A stretch of DNA of 64,000 nucleotides from Caballeronia cordobensis (GCF_001544575.2 NZ_FCNY02000012.1:62001-126000); one strand, 5' to 3'. Positions 46,719 to 55,950 are shown, numbered from the stretch's first letter. Notes: generated by a model not told the origin, from the letters alone. Translations and numbers: made by a program.

Positions 46719-47732
46719 TTAGGCCGCTTTTTGCGATTGCGGGAGCGGCAACGCCTTCGCCGTACCCTGATTCACGCCCTCGCGCAGCTTGATCAATGCG
46801 AGAACCGCATCAAGCATGGGCGTTTCAACGTGAACGAGGCGGCCGATTTCCTGCACCACCGTCATCAGCGGATCGATTTCCATCGGGCGTCCGGCTTCGC
46901 AGTCCATCAGCATCGACGTCTTGTGAGCACCGACCGCGCCCGCGCCGTTGATGCGCCGCTCCACGTCGACGCGGAAATTCACGCCGATCTTGTCGCCGAT
47001 GGCCTTCGCCTCCAGCATCATCGCCTTGGACAGAGCGCGCGTGCCCGGATCGCTCGTCAGCACGTCCAGCGTCGCGCCGGTCAGCGCGCTGATCGGGTTG
47101 AAGCAGAGGTTGCCCCAGAGCTTGAGCCAGATTTCATCGCGGATGTTGTCGCGCATCGGCGCTTCCATGTCGGCTTTCGCCATCAGGTCGTGCAGCGCCT
47201 GGAGACGCGGCGTGATTTCGCCGCTCGGCTCGCCGATGGGGAATTTCTTGCCGTAGTGATGCTCGATGACGCCCGGCTCCGCGATCTCGGCCGCCGGCAG
47301 CAGCACGCAGCCGATCGCCCTTTCCGGCCCGAACACGTCCCACTGGCGGCCGCCCGGATCGACGCTCTGCAATTTCGTGTTCTCGAGCTCGCCGCCGTGC
47401 TTGTAGAAGTACCAGTACGGCAGGCCGTTGACCGCGGTCACGATCGCGGTTTCCGGCCCGAGCAGCGGCGGAATCAGGTCGACGACGCCCGGAATCGAAT
47501 GCGCCTTGAGCGCAATGATCACGAAATCCTGCGGACCGAGTTCGGCGGGATTATTCGTGCAGCGCACCTTGACGGTGTGCTCCTCGCCATCGATCCGAAG
47601 CTTGACGCCGTTCGCCTGCATCGCCGCCAGATGCGGCCCGCGCGCGACGAAACTGACGTCCGCACCGGCGCGCGCCAGTTGCGCACCCATATAGCCGCCG
47701 ATCGCGCCGGCGCCGTACACGCAGATTTTCAT
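46719..47732 (-). CDS. 2-dehydropantoate 2-reductase family protein (ApbA/PanE)
   Basis: A 337-residue NAD(P)-dependent reductase. The Rossmann motif is VYGAGAIGGYMGAQLARAGADVSFVARG, then the conserved KAHSIPGVVDLI and ELENTKL, and the catalytic Lys probably in EIWLKLWGNLCFNPISALTGATL. It is longer and more distant than housekeeping PanE, and its place in a CoA and organic-acid cluster suggests a different 2-keto or 2-hydroxy acid substrate. An AGGAG site precedes the ATG, and a TGATATACA site lies 37 bp upstream. Confidence 0.83.
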   Translation of the reverse strand: MKICVYGAGAIGGYMGAQLARAGADVSFVARGPHLAAMQANGVKLRIDGEEHTVKVRCTNNPAELGPQDFVIIALKAHSIPGVVDLIPPLLGPETAIVTAVNGLPYWYFYKHGGELENTKLQSVDPGGRQWDVFGPERAIGCVLLPAAEIAEPGVIEHHYGKKFPIGEPSGEITPRLQALHDLMAKADMEAPMRDNIRDEIWLKLWGNLCFNPISALTGATLDVLTSDPGTRALSKAMMLEAKAIGDKIGVNFRVDVERRINGAGAVGAHKTSMLMDCEAGRPMEIDPLMTVVQEIGRLVHVETPMLDAVLALIKLREGVNQGTAKALPLPQSQKAA

Positions 47733-47768
47733 GGTTCGTCTCCTGAGGGTTGTAGCCTTATAGCCTTC

Positions 47769-47781
47769 TGATATACAAGAT
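47769..47781 (+). promoter_or_regulatory. Candidate GntR operator, copy 4
   Basis: TGATATACAAGAT, identical over 13 bases to the site in front of the gntR unit, located 37 bp upstream of the reductase start. Confidence 0.6.
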
Positions 47782-47895
47782 ACTACATTCCGTATTGAGC
47801 AAGAACAAGGCGAATCGTGCGTTTGCGGACGAGCGAAAACCCGCATGCGCGAATGTGCGCCGCAGGTTGGCAAGGCGAATGGGAAAGCGCGCCGC

Positions 47896-48822
47896 TCAGG
47901 CTTCGACAGCCTGACTCACGATGAGAGTATGCGACGACGACGCGATGAAGTGTGACCAGACGTTCGCCGCGCTCGCGCGCAAGGCGCGGCCCTTGCGGCG
48001 CACGAGCACGATGGTGCGCGACGCGTCGGGCGCGAGCGGGATGAAGCGGGTCTGCGCGCTGTCGCAGGCGGCGCGCGCGTGCATCGGCAGGACGCCGACG
48101 CCCAGGCCGGCTTCGGCCATGCGCGCCACGGCCGCCGGCTGCGTGAGCCTTTGACGCACCGCGCCGGTCACGCCGTGCAGCGCGAGCGCGGCTTCGATGG
48201 CGTTGAGGCTGCCGGTGTCGTCGTCGAGAAGAAGGAGCGGTGTGCCGCGCAATTGCTGCCAGTCGATGCTCGACGCGCCGCTCAGCCGGTGCGACGCGCC
48301 GACGACCGCCGCGAGGCCATCGGAGAAAAGAGGTTCGGCGGCGAGTTCGTCGAGATGCTCGGGCACGATGACCACGCCCAGTTCCGCCTCGCCCGAACGC
48401 ACCAGTTGCAGCACGGCGTTCTGCGGCCGGTCCATCACGACGACGGTGGTATCCGGCAGACGCTCGCGGCAGGAAGCGAGCATCGCGGGCAGCACGCTCG
48501 CCGTCAGACCGCAACTGCTCGCGAGATTCACGACGCCCGGCTCGCCGCCCTCCTGCGCGCGCGGCCGCAGCGTCGCCTCCAGTTCCTCGACGAGCGGCGC
48601 GATGCGCGCGAGCAGCTTGCGGCCGGTGTCGGTGAGCGCGACCTGGCGCGTGGTGCGATCGAAAAGCCGCAGCGCGATTTCATCTTCGAGTTCGCGGATG
48701 CTGCGGCTGACCGCCGATTGCGTGATGCCGAATTCGTCGCCCGCGCGCGTGAAGCTGCGATGCCGCGCGAGCGTGACGAACAACCTCAACTGATGCAGCG
48801 ATACGCTCGGCGGCTGCGTCAT
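47896..48822 (-). CDS. LysR-type transcriptional regulator
   Basis: A 308-residue LysR regulator: HTH in residues 8-67 (LHQLRLFVTLARHRSFTRAGDEFGITQSAVSRSIRELE), then a substrate-binding domain. It begins six bases after the stop of the oxalate/formate antiporter gene on the same strand, so the two are probably co-transcribed and it may respond to the transported acid. Confidence 0.86.
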   Translation of the reverse strand: MTQPPSVSLHQLRLFVTLARHRSFTRAGDEFGITQSAVSRSIRELEDEIALRLFDRTTRQVALTDTGRKLLARIAPLVEELEATLRPRAQEGGEPGVVNLASSCGLTASVLPAMLASCRERLPDTTVVVMDRPQNAVLQLVRSGEAELGVVIVPEHLDELAAEPLFSDGLAAVVGASHRLSGASSIDWQQLRGTPLLLLDDDTGSLNAIEAALALHGVTGAVRQRLTQPAAVARMAEAGLGVGVLPMHARAACDSAQTRFIPLAPDASRTIVLVRRKGRALRASAANVWSHFIASSSHTLIVSQAVEA

Positions 48823-48828
48823 CGCGGA

Positions 48829-50175
48829 TTACTGGACCGTGTTGCGCGATGCGTCCCAGCCCGACTGGAACGACGCGTTCACCGAAGACTCCGCCGACGT
48901 TTCCGCGACCGTGTTCTCAATCCAGCGTTTGCGCATCGGCGCGAGGATGAACTTCGCGCACAGGCCCGCCGCGATCGACGTGATCGCGGTAGCGATGAAC
49001 ACCGCGTTCCACGAGCCGATCGACGCCAGCACCGAGGCGAGCGGCACCAGCATCGACGCCGTGCCCTTCGCCGTGTACAGCGTGCCGGCGTTGGCGGCGG
49101 CGTACTTGCTGCCGAAGGTGTCGGCGCAGGTCGCGGGGAAGATCGAGAAGATTTCGCCCCAGCAGAGGAACGTCATCGCCGCGAACAGCATGAAGAGATA
49201 CGGATTGTGGCCGAACTCCATCAGCCCGAGCAGCGCCACGCCTTCGCCGAGAAAGATGATGAACATCGTGTTCTCGCGGCCGATCTTGTCCGAGATGAAG
49301 CCGCACAGCGGACGCGTGAAGCCGTTGCACAGGTTGTCGATGGACAGCGTCATGGCGAGCAGCGGCAGCGTCACGCCGAGGATGCTCACCGGCATGCTTG
49401 CGAACCCGTATTCCTTGGCGATCGGCCCGAACTGCGCGGTCGCGATCACGCCGCCCGCCGCGACGAACACGAACATCAGATACAGCACCCAGAAGAGCGG
49501 CGCCCGTACCATCTGTCCGGTCGTGTAGTCGATCTTGGTCGCGACGATGCGCTTGGCCGGCACGATGCTCGCAGGCGGATTCGGGCGCACCAGCATCAGC
49601 GCGAGCACGAAGATGCACACGCCCTGCAGGATGCCGAAGAACATGAATGCATGCTCGTAGCCGGCGCTCTGGATCATCCTCGAGATCGGAATCACGGTGA
49701 CGGCCGCACCCGCGCCGAAGCCGGCCGCAGTCAGACCGGCCGCGAGACCGCGCTTGTCCGGGAACCACTTGAGCGCCGTGCCCACGCACGTCCCGTACAC
49801 GCAGCCCGCGCCGATGCCCGCAACGACCGCGCCGATGTAGAGATGGATGAGACTCGTCGCGTGTGCGTCGATGATCCAGCCGAGCGCCGCGCAGATCGAG
49901 CCGCCGATGACGACCGGCCGCGGCCCGAACTTGTCGACGAGCCAGCCCTCGACGGGCACGAGCCATGTTTCCGTGACGATGAAAATGGTGAACGCGGTCT
50001 GAATCGCCGCTTGACCCCAATGGTGCTTTGCATCCATCGGTACGACGAATAGCGTCCATGCGTACTGCAGGTTGGCGACTAGGCCCATGCATATGATGCC
50101 GATCACCAACTGGAACCATCTATTGTGATGACGCCCGTGCGATTGCCCGGACACAATCGTGTCTGCGCTTGCCAT
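48829..50175 (-). CDS. Oxalate/formate antiporter family MFS transporter
   Basis: A 448-residue twelve-helix transporter of the OxlT type. Family features are the N-terminal GIICMGLVANLQYAWTLFV, FTIFIVTETWLVPVEGWLVDKFGPR, and GTALKWFPDKRGLAAGLTAAGFGAGA. OxlT exchanges external oxalate for internal formate. With frc about 6 kb away this fits oxalate uptake, although single-substrate assignment in this family is unreliable. A LysR gene follows within six bases. Confidence 0.83.
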   Translation of the reverse strand: MASADTIVSGQSHGRHHNRWFQLVIGIICMGLVANLQYAWTLFVVPMDAKHHWGQAAIQTAFTIFIVTETWLVPVEGWLVDKFGPRPVVIGGSICAALGWIIDAHATSLIHLYIGAVVAGIGAGCVYGTCVGTALKWFPDKRGLAAGLTAAGFGAGAAVTVIPISRMIQSAGYEHAFMFFGILQGVCIFVLALMLVRPNPPASIVPAKRIVATKIDYTTGQMVRAPLFWVLYLMFVFVAAGGVIATAQFGPIAKEYGFASMPVSILGVTLPLLAMTLSIDNLCNGFTRPLCGFISDKIGRENTMFIIFLGEGVALLGLMEFGHNPYLFMLFAAMTFLCWGEIFSIFPATCADTFGSKYAAANAGTLYTAKGTASMLVPLASVLASIGSWNAVFIATAITSIAAGLCAKFILAPMRKRWIENTVAETSAESSVNASFQSGWDASRNTVQ

Positions 50176-50593
50176 GTCTGTCTCCGTTATCTGTCTCAGC
50201 GCTCGTTCGGCGCTTGATGTGCTGCGAGAACACCGGCGCTTTTTGCGTCGGCGGCGAGCGGTCGGTCAGGGGAAATGCTCGGTCCAGGCGGCATGGGCGT
50301 GAGGCCGCCGGTCGCGGGTATTGCGCAGGTCGCGCATGCCGCGTGAGTGAAGTTGGGCGATCGATTCGCACATCGGGCATACATCCGCGTCAGGCGATCG
50401 ACGAATCATTTTCAAGCGATTCCCAATGAAGTCCGGATGGTTAGCGGCCTTTGCAGGCTTCGTGCTGCGGGGCGATGCGTCCGCCTTACATAACTGGCCG
50501 GACGTGAAAGCATCGTGGGGGAGAAAAACGATTAAGGAAAGTTAGAAAAAGTTATTGTATAAATTAGCTATCGTTAATGGATGAGGGACCGCC
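50176..50593. promoter_or_regulatory. Intergenic region between oxlT-type and LysR genes
   Basis: About 420 bases with no supportable gene; the frames present are shadows. The right-hand 70 bases (50520-50590) are sharply AT-rich and hold the repeated motif described at 50564, so this end is the lysR promoter. The left end presumably holds the antiporter promoter. Confidence 0.5.
50564..50582 (+). promoter_or_regulatory. Candidate LysR binding site, copy 1
   Basis: TTAGCTATCGTTAATGGAT ends about 11 bases before the GTG of the lysR gene. TTAGCTATCGTTAA is a near-palindrome. It matches the site at 51571 at 16 of 19 bases. Confidence 0.5.
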
Positions 50594-51541
50594 GTGCTGC
50601 GTAATGCCACCCTGCGTCAGTTGAAGATCTTCGAAACCGTCGCGCGGCGGTTGAGCTTTTCCCGTGCCGCGGAGGAGCTCTACCTCACGCAACCTGCCGT
50701 CTCGACCCAGGTGAAGCAGTTGGAGGAGCATGCCGGTTTGCCCTTATTTGAGCAATTAGGGAAAAAAATCTATCTGACGCCTGCTGGGAATGAAATGCTT
50801 CATTACAGCCGCGCGATCCTGGAGCAGTTTCGCGAAGCCGACGACGCCATGGCGCGGCTCAAGGGCATTTCGGGCGGCACGCTCAACGTCGCGGTGATCA
50901 GCGCGGGCGACTACTTCTTTCCCCGCTTGCTCGCCGCCTTCACGCAGCGCAATACCGATGTGCGGCTCAATCTTGCAGTGCACAATCGTGAAGAACTGCT
51001 CCATCAGCTGACCGACAATCTCACCGATCTCGCCGTGATGGTGCGTCCGCCGCGCGACATGGATACGGTCAACGTTTCGTTCGCGCCTCATCCGTACGTG
51101 ATCGTGGCGCCGCCGGATCATCCGCTCGTCGGGCGCCGGAACATTCCGCTCGAAGCGCTCGCCGACGAGCCGTTCATCGTCCGCGAGCGCGGCTCGGATA
51201 CCTGGAATTCGATGGAGGAGGGTTTCGCCGGTCGGCTCAGTAATCTGAACGTGGCGATGGAAATCACGAGCACGGAGACGATCAAGCAGGCGGTGATCGC
51301 GGGCATGGGCCTGAGCTTTCTATCCGCGCACACGATCAGCATGGAGTTGCAGGTGGGCAAGCTCTCCGTGCTGGACATCGAGGGTTTTCCCGTGATGCTC
51401 AACTGGTTCGTCGTGCATCGGCATAACAAACGCCTGCCGCCCGTGGCCCTCGCATTCAAGCAATTCCTTATCGACGAAGGCGCGGCGCAGATCGAAGCGA
51501 TCACGCAGATCGTCGCGACCACGGGCAAACCGAATGCATAA
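50594..51541 (+). CDS. LysR-type regulator (CbbR/CysB-like length and form)
   Basis: A 315-residue LysR protein; HTH in residues 6-65 (LRQLKIFETVARRLSFSRAAEELYLTQPAVSTQVKQLE). The effector domain resembles the CbbR subgroup (GTLNVAVISAGDYFFPRLLAAFTQRNTDVRLNLAVHNREELL). The GTG at 50594 is used, with a GAGGGA site; the ATG at 50581 is out of frame. The next gene (51639) is preceded by a copy of the motif found at this gene's own promoter, suggesting both are controlled by it. Confidence 0.87.
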   Translation: MLRNATLRQLKIFETVARRLSFSRAAEELYLTQPAVSTQVKQLEEHAGLPLFEQLGKKIYLTPAGNEMLHYSRAILEQFREADDAMARLKGISGGTLNVAVISAGDYFFPRLLAAFTQRNTDVRLNLAVHNREELLHQLTDNLTDLAVMVRPPRDMDTVNVSFAPHPYVIVAPPDHPLVGRRNIPLEALADEPFIVRERGSDTWNSMEEGFAGRLSNLNVAMEITSTETIKQAVIAGMGLSFLSAHTISMELQVGKLSVLDIEGFPVMLNWFVVHRHNKRLPPVALAFKQFLIDEGAAQIEAITQIVATTGKPNA

Positions 51542-51570
51542 GCATTAACGAATAGATAAGCGAAAAAAGT

Positions 51571-51589
51571 TTAACTATCGTATATGGAT
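51571..51589 (+). promoter_or_regulatory. Candidate LysR binding site, copy 2
   Basis: TTAACTATCGTATATGGAT, 50 bp upstream of the ATG at 51639. It shares 16 of 19 bases with the copy at 50564, in the same orientation and with the same AAAAAGT-type stretch before it. Confidence 0.5.
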
Positions 51590-51638
51590 CGATTTTTCTA
51601 TCCTGTTTTCATGCCCCACGGCCATACAGGAGACGATC

Positions 51639-51977
51639 ATGATCCATGCAACGTACAACGATGACCGCGAAGTTCAGGCGCAAGTCTGCGCGTTCAATAC
51701 CGCTTTCGAAGAACTCGACCTGATGTTCCGTTGGGATACGCAGACGTATCGCTCGCTTGCCTCGGCGGACAGCGACTACGGCAAGATCGCGCAGTACATC
51801 GAAACGCATTGCGCGCATCTGCTGAAGGCGTACAGCGCCGAGTTTCTGTGCCAGGCGATCGTCGAGCGCAAGAATTCGACGATCGAGGCATGCCGGCAAA
51901 ACACGGTTCAATACGAAGACAGCACGCAGCGGGCTCGGCTTTGGCGGGCGCGCAACGAGGAAACGGCACGCGCCTAA
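51639..51977 (+). CDS. Hypothetical protein downstream of LysR
   Basis: A 112-residue, mostly helical cytosolic protein (QVCAFNTAFEELDLMFRWDTQTYRSL...YIETHCAHLLKAYSAEFLCQAIVERKN). An AGGAGACG site precedes the ATG. It contains four Cys without a clear metal pattern. No family recognised. The shared upstream motif ties it to the LysR gene. A strong terminator follows at 51998. Confidence 0.65.
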   Translation: MIHATYNDDREVQAQVCAFNTAFEELDLMFRWDTQTYRSLASADSDYGKIAQYIETHCAHLLKAYSAEFLCQAIVERKNSTIEACRQNTVQYEDSTQRARLWRARNEETARA

Positions 51978-51997
51978 TATTCACTTCGTGTTCTATC

Positions 51998-52027
51998 AGG
52001 GCGGTCCGATCAGTCGGACCGCCCTTT
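51998..52027. terminator. Rho-independent terminator
   Basis: Perfect 12-bp stem AGGGCGGTCCGA / TCGGACCGCCCT with a four-base loop and a T-run, after the hypothetical gene at 51639 and before the convergent aldehyde dehydrogenase. Confidence 0.88.
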
Positions 52028-52083
52028 TGCGTTTGTTCGTTCGGTTTGTGGTTCGCCGCGGTTGCCCGCGGCGAACGTGAAAC

Positions 52084-53535
52084 TCAAGGCGCAAGCGCGA
52101 CCCAGACCGCCTTCGGCTCCGTGAAGTTCTCGATGGCGACATCGCCATGTTCGCGGCCGAATCCCGAATCGCCTCCGCCGCCCCACGGCAGGCGCACGTC
52201 CGTGAAGCCGTAGGTGTTCACCCAGACCGTGCCCGCCTTCAGTTCCGCCGCCATGCGATGCACGCGGCCGATATCGGCGCTCCACACGCCCGCCGCGAGG
52301 CTGTACGCGGTGCCGTTGGCGATGCGCAGCGCATCGGCTTCGTCATCGAAGGGAATCACGCTGGCGACCGGCCCGAAGATTTCCTCCTGCGAGATGCGCA
52401 TCTCGTGCTCGACGTTCGCGAACACCGTCGGCTCGACGAAGTAGCCGCGCTCGCCCACCCGACGCCCGCCCGTTACCAGCGACGCGCCCTCTTCCCGGCC
52501 GATATCCACGTAGTCGAGCACGCTCTTCATCTGCTTGGCGGAGATGACCGGCCCCATGTTGGTTTCGCGCTTGGACGGATCGCCGAGCTTGATGGTCTGC
52601 GCGCGCTCGGCGAGCCGCTCGACGACTTCATCGTAGACGGCGCGCTGCGCGAGAATGCGCGAGCCCGCAGAGCAGACCTGGCCCGCGTTGAAGAAGATAC
52701 CCGACGCGGCCGCGCGCACCGCGCTATCGATATTCGCGTCCGCGAAAATCACGTTCGCGGACTTGCCGCCGAGCTCCAGCGTGACGCGTTTGAAGTTGCC
52801 CGCCGCGCCCTGCAGGATGCCGCGCCCGACGGACGGCGAACCGGTGAACGTCACCTTGTCGACGCCCGGATGCGCAACGAGCGAATCGCCGACGACCGAG
52901 CCTTTTCCCGTCACGATGTTGAGCACGCCCGGCGGCACGCCCGCTTCGAGCGCGAGCCGTCCGACCATCAGCGCGGAGAGCGGCGTGATTTCCGCGGGTT
53001 TCACGATCAGCGTGCAGCCGCACGCGAGCGCGGGCGCGATCTTCCACATGCCGATCATCAGCGGGAAATTCCACGGCACGATGGCCGCGACCACGCCGAC
53101 GGGCTCGCGCACGGTATAAGTCAGCGCGTCGGGGCGCGCGGGCACGACCTGGCCGTTGATCTTGTCGCACCAGCCGGCATAGTACGTGAGCGTATCGATG
53201 GCAGCGGGCACGTCCTGACGTTGCACGCCGGCGATGGGCTTGCCCGCGTCGAGACTTTCCAGCGCCGCGAGCTCCTCCTGATTTTCGCGCAGCAGTTCGG
53301 CCAGCTTCATGAGGATGCGGCCCCGCTCGGCGGCGCGGATCGCATTCCACGGTTTGAGCGCGGCGCGCGCTGCCTGCACGGCGCGATCGACATCGGCCGA
53401 CGTGCCTTGTGCGACGCGCGCGATGGGGTTTTCCGTCGCAGGATCGAGGTTCGTGGAGTAATCGCCCCCGCTCGGAGGAACGAACTCGCCGTTGATGAGC
53501 AACTCGTAGCGCTTCAAATCCGCAGTGCTTTCCAT
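52084..53535 (-). CDS. NAD(P)-dependent aldehyde dehydrogenase (betaine-aldehyde type)
   Basis: A 483-residue aldehyde dehydrogenase. Visible motifs are PWNFPLMIGMWKIAPALACG, FTGSPSVGRGI, the general-base Glu in LELGGKSANVIF and the nucleophile Cys in FFNAGQVCSAGSR, plus the C-terminal WVNTYGFTDVRLPWGGGGDSGFGREHG. It resembles betaine- and gamma-aminobutyraldehyde dehydrogenases, but the substrate is uncertain. The ATG at 53535 has a GGAG site eight bases upstream; the ATG at 53547 is within that spacing and less likely. Confidence 0.87.
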   Translation of the reverse strand: MESTADLKRYELLINGEFVPPSGGDYSTNLDPATENPIARVAQGTSADVDRAVQAARAALKPWNAIRAAERGRILMKLAELLRENQEELAALESLDAGKPIAGVQRQDVPAAIDTLTYYAGWCDKINGQVVPARPDALTYTVREPVGVVAAIVPWNFPLMIGMWKIAPALACGCTLIVKPAEITPLSALMVGRLALEAGVPPGVLNIVTGKGSVVGDSLVAHPGVDKVTFTGSPSVGRGILQGAAGNFKRVTLELGGKSANVIFADANIDSAVRAAASGIFFNAGQVCSAGSRILAQRAVYDEVVERLAERAQTIKLGDPSKRETNMGPVISAKQMKSVLDYVDIGREEGASLVTGGRRVGERGYFVEPTVFANVEHEMRISQEEIFGPVASVIPFDDEADALRIANGTAYSLAAGVWSADIGRVHRMAAELKAGTVWVNTYGFTDVRLPWGGGGDSGFGREHGDVAIENFTEPKAVWVALAP

Positions 53536-53786
53536 GTCTTGCTCCATGTGCTTTTACGAACCACTTCATGTTGGGGCAGAAAAAGCATCCATGAAAGCAA
53601 AACATTCTTATTGTTTGCATAGGGCGGAATGTATGGACGGATATAGCGCCGCTTTTTCCGATATTCGATGCCGACGTAGAAATTGCGGGCGCCTCCCGCC
53701 GTTCGACCAATAAAGAGATGGCTTGCCGGCCCGTGCGCCGGGCGGCGCTATACTGCGGGCCTTTCAACGCACCTAAGCATCGACGA

Positions 53787-54125
53787 ATGAGCGCATTGCC
53801 TCCCTGCCCGAACTGTCACTCCGAATTCACCTATATGGATCGCAACCTTTTCATATGCCCGGATTGCGCTCATGAATGGTCGGGCGCCGCTGCGACTGCG
53901 GAACCGGAGGGCAGGGTTTATCGCGACAGCGCCGGAAACCTTCTTCAGGACGGCGACACGGTCACGGTCATCAAAGACCTAAAACTGAAAGGTTCGGGCG
54001 GCGTCATCAAGATGGGCACCAAGGTGAAGAATATCCGCCTGGTCGACAGCGATCACGATATCGACTGCAAGATCGACGGCTTCGGCGCGATGAGCCTGAA
54101 GTCGGAGTTCGTCAGGAAAGCGTGA
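53787..54125 (+). CDS. YjdM/PhnA-type zinc-ribbon protein
   Basis: A 112-residue protein. The N-terminus has a zinc ribbon (CPNCHSEFTYMDRNLFICPDC), followed by the YjdM beta domain VYRDSAGNLLQDGDTVTVIKDLKLKGSG and IRLVDSDHDIDCKIDGFGAMSLKSEFVRK. It was once called 'alkylphosphonate utilisation protein PhnA', but the true role is unknown. The ATG at 53787 gives the conserved start. Confidence 0.88.
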   Translation: MSALPPCPNCHSEFTYMDRNLFICPDCAHEWSGAAATAEPEGRVYRDSAGNLLQDGDTVTVIKDLKLKGSGGVIKMGTKVKNIRLVDSDHDIDCKIDGFGAMSLKSEFVRKA

Positions 54126-54170
54126 GTGTGCTGGCGTGCATGCACGCCAGCGTGGCGGATGTATTCGGGA

Positions 54171-54422
54171 TCAGCCGGTCCGCGCAACACGGAACCGCAT
54201 GGGCAGGCACTGCACGATCAGGTGCAACAGAAGCGGCACCAACACGCCGTCGTCCACGATGCCCACCAGCGGAACGGCGATATTGAAAGGCGCGAGCGCA
54301 TAGAGCGCCAGCAGCACCGTCGCGGGCAGCAACCACCGCGGCCGGTCGGGCCGGCGAAGCGCGCGCCATAGCACGCGTCCATCGTTCTTGACTATCTTCC
54401 ACAACACGATCAGCCGCTTCAC
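54171..54422 (-). CDS. DUF1232 (YkvA-like) membrane protein
   Basis: An 83-residue protein with the DUF1232 core: LLPATVLLALYALAPFNIAVPLVGIVDDGVLVPLLLHL, two short hydrophobic helices around a P-x-D-x-x-P-like segment, with a basic N-terminus. The GTG at 54422 has an AAGGA site. Function unknown; inner membrane. Confidence 0.7.
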   Translation of the reverse strand: MKRLIVLWKIVKNDGRVLWRALRRPDRPRWLLPATVLLALYALAPFNIAVPLVGIVDDGVLVPLLLHLIVQCLPMRFRVARTG

Positions 54423-54701
54423 GTCCGGGTATCCTTCATTGGTTCAAACGCCATAACTATCGACATCGTAGTCCTTTCGGCTGGCGCTCCTCGTGCGCAT
54501 TTCTGTTCGCAGTCCGAATACATGCGCTGCATGCGATCGTAGGATCTTCCATCGACGCCGCGTATAGGGAAAGTCCGAGACACCGAGAAGAATGCCGACT
54601 GCGACGCGCACTCATCCCAAATTTATCTGAATTGTCCGATAGGCCCCGATCCGCGGCATCCCTACCATCTCAATAATGGCATTGGTTAGTGGGAGGTAAG
54701 G

Positions 54702-55454
54702 TTGGAATCAGTTCTCTCGCGTTCGAAAAACGATCTGTACATCGTGATGCGTCGTGGCGCGCTGCGCACCATCGTCGGCACAGCTTGCTCGGCAGTCGTG
54801 CTTGCGTTGGCCGTCGGAGTTGCGCTGGGGCATCACCGTACGGAGGCGCCGCGTGTTTATCGCGAACCTGCGCGTCCTGCCGTTGCCGCCGCGCCCTACA
54901 CGGCAGCCGAGTTCGCGCGCCTGCAGGCCGCGAATGCCTCGCTGGATGCGCGCGTCGAGCGTCTCGCCACGCAACTCGACACCCTCAGCGCCTTCGATCA
55001 ACGGCTGCGCGCACGATTGCCACGCGCCAACGCAACCAGCACGGCGGCGTCAGCGCGCGCGTCCTATGGCGGTGCCATGGGCGGCCCCGAGCTACCGCCC
55101 CGCCCCTGCTCGGCGGCCGGCGCGCATTCCACTCCACAAGTCACTCGCGCGGAACTCGACTGCATCTCGACGACCGTTGACGCACTCGAACAAGGTGCGG
55201 CCTTGCACGAGGCAGCGTGGAAGGCCTTTCCCGGGCGCCGCCCGATTGCATTCGGGCGCACCAGTTCATTGTTTGGCAATCGTCTCGACCCGTTCACGCA
55301 CCACCTGAGTTTCCATCCAGGCATCGACATGGCCGCGCCGATGGGCACGCCTATTCTCGCTGCGGCCGGCGGGCGCGTGACTCACGCCGGGCCGATGCCC
55401 GGCTATGGCAACGCCGTCGAGATCGATCATGGCAACGGCGTCATCACGCGTTAA
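54702..55454 (+). pseudogene. M23 (LytM) peptidase, truncated at the CDI junction
   Basis: A 250-residue N-terminal part of a membrane-anchored murein peptidase. It has one transmembrane helix (about 25-43), a coiled-coil stretch (about 65-90), and then the LytM domain with SSLFGNRLDPFTHHLSFHPGIDMAAPMGTPILAAAGGRV, including the first zinc ligands (H-x3-D). It stops at HGNGVITR, where intact family members continue with YGHxS and the second His-x-His motif. The metal site is therefore incomplete. The stop at 55454 is 17 bp from the end of the orphan CdiA module on the other strand, so the break is at the edge of the accessory region. The TTG start at 54702 has a GGGAGG site. Confidence 0.75.
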
Positions 55455-55470
55455 AGTCGATTCCAGTTCA

Positions 55471-55949
55471 TTATTTGCCGCCAGCGTTTCGGACATCGTT
55501 GATAACCGTTATGCCTTTTGTGTCAACCCCGGAAAGCAGGATGGCTTGCGTCGTACCGTAAGGCGCAGCCTGGCCTGTGACGGGAATCAGCGTGTTGTTG
55601 TTAATGCGCGGCACTGTGACATCAAACATTGAACCGGAGCGGTTCAGCCCGTCTGCCGTACCCATTTTCAGCGGGACAGGAGCCTTCAACGCCAATGCGG
55701 CCGCTACAAGATTCAAACCGTCGTATGCAGTGTCGCCCCACGTTGGATTGAGCTGATTGAACCCGTTCTTCTGCTTTTCATCCGGTGAAGTTGTCGATCG
55801 TACAAGTCAGCCCCCAACGCCCCATTGGCGCCACTCATCGCGCCGCCTGTCCCACCGATCGCGCCACCCGCCGACGCACCCGCAGCGCCCGCCCCAATAT
55901 TCCCCGCCAGCGTCGCCCCCGCTTTGCCGTCCATCGCCCCATTGACCGC
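55471..55949 (-). pseudogene. Orphan CdiA C-terminal (pretoxin/toxin) module with a one-base frameshift
   Basis: Reading leftward from 55949, the frame gives AVNGAMDGKAGATLAGNI, continuing to GALGADLYDRQLH. The first 53 residues match the pretoxin block of the haemagglutinin at 56344 at 46 of 53 positions. At about 55783 one base is missing: continuing in the next frame yields PDEKQKNGFNQLNPTWGD, then AYDGLNLVAAALALKAPVPL, NRSGSMFDVTVPRINN and a stop at 55471. This is a different C-terminal domain from the one on the intact gene. It has no start codon of its own region, a TAG lies just upstream of the homology, and no immunity gene follows, so it is a silent cassette remnant. Confidence 0.75.
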
Positions 55950-55950
55950 G

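Noticed and set aside
48079..50052. Plus-strand 657-codon frame across the LysR and antiporter genes
   Set aside because: Spans two genes and their gap on the opposite strand and has shadow composition.
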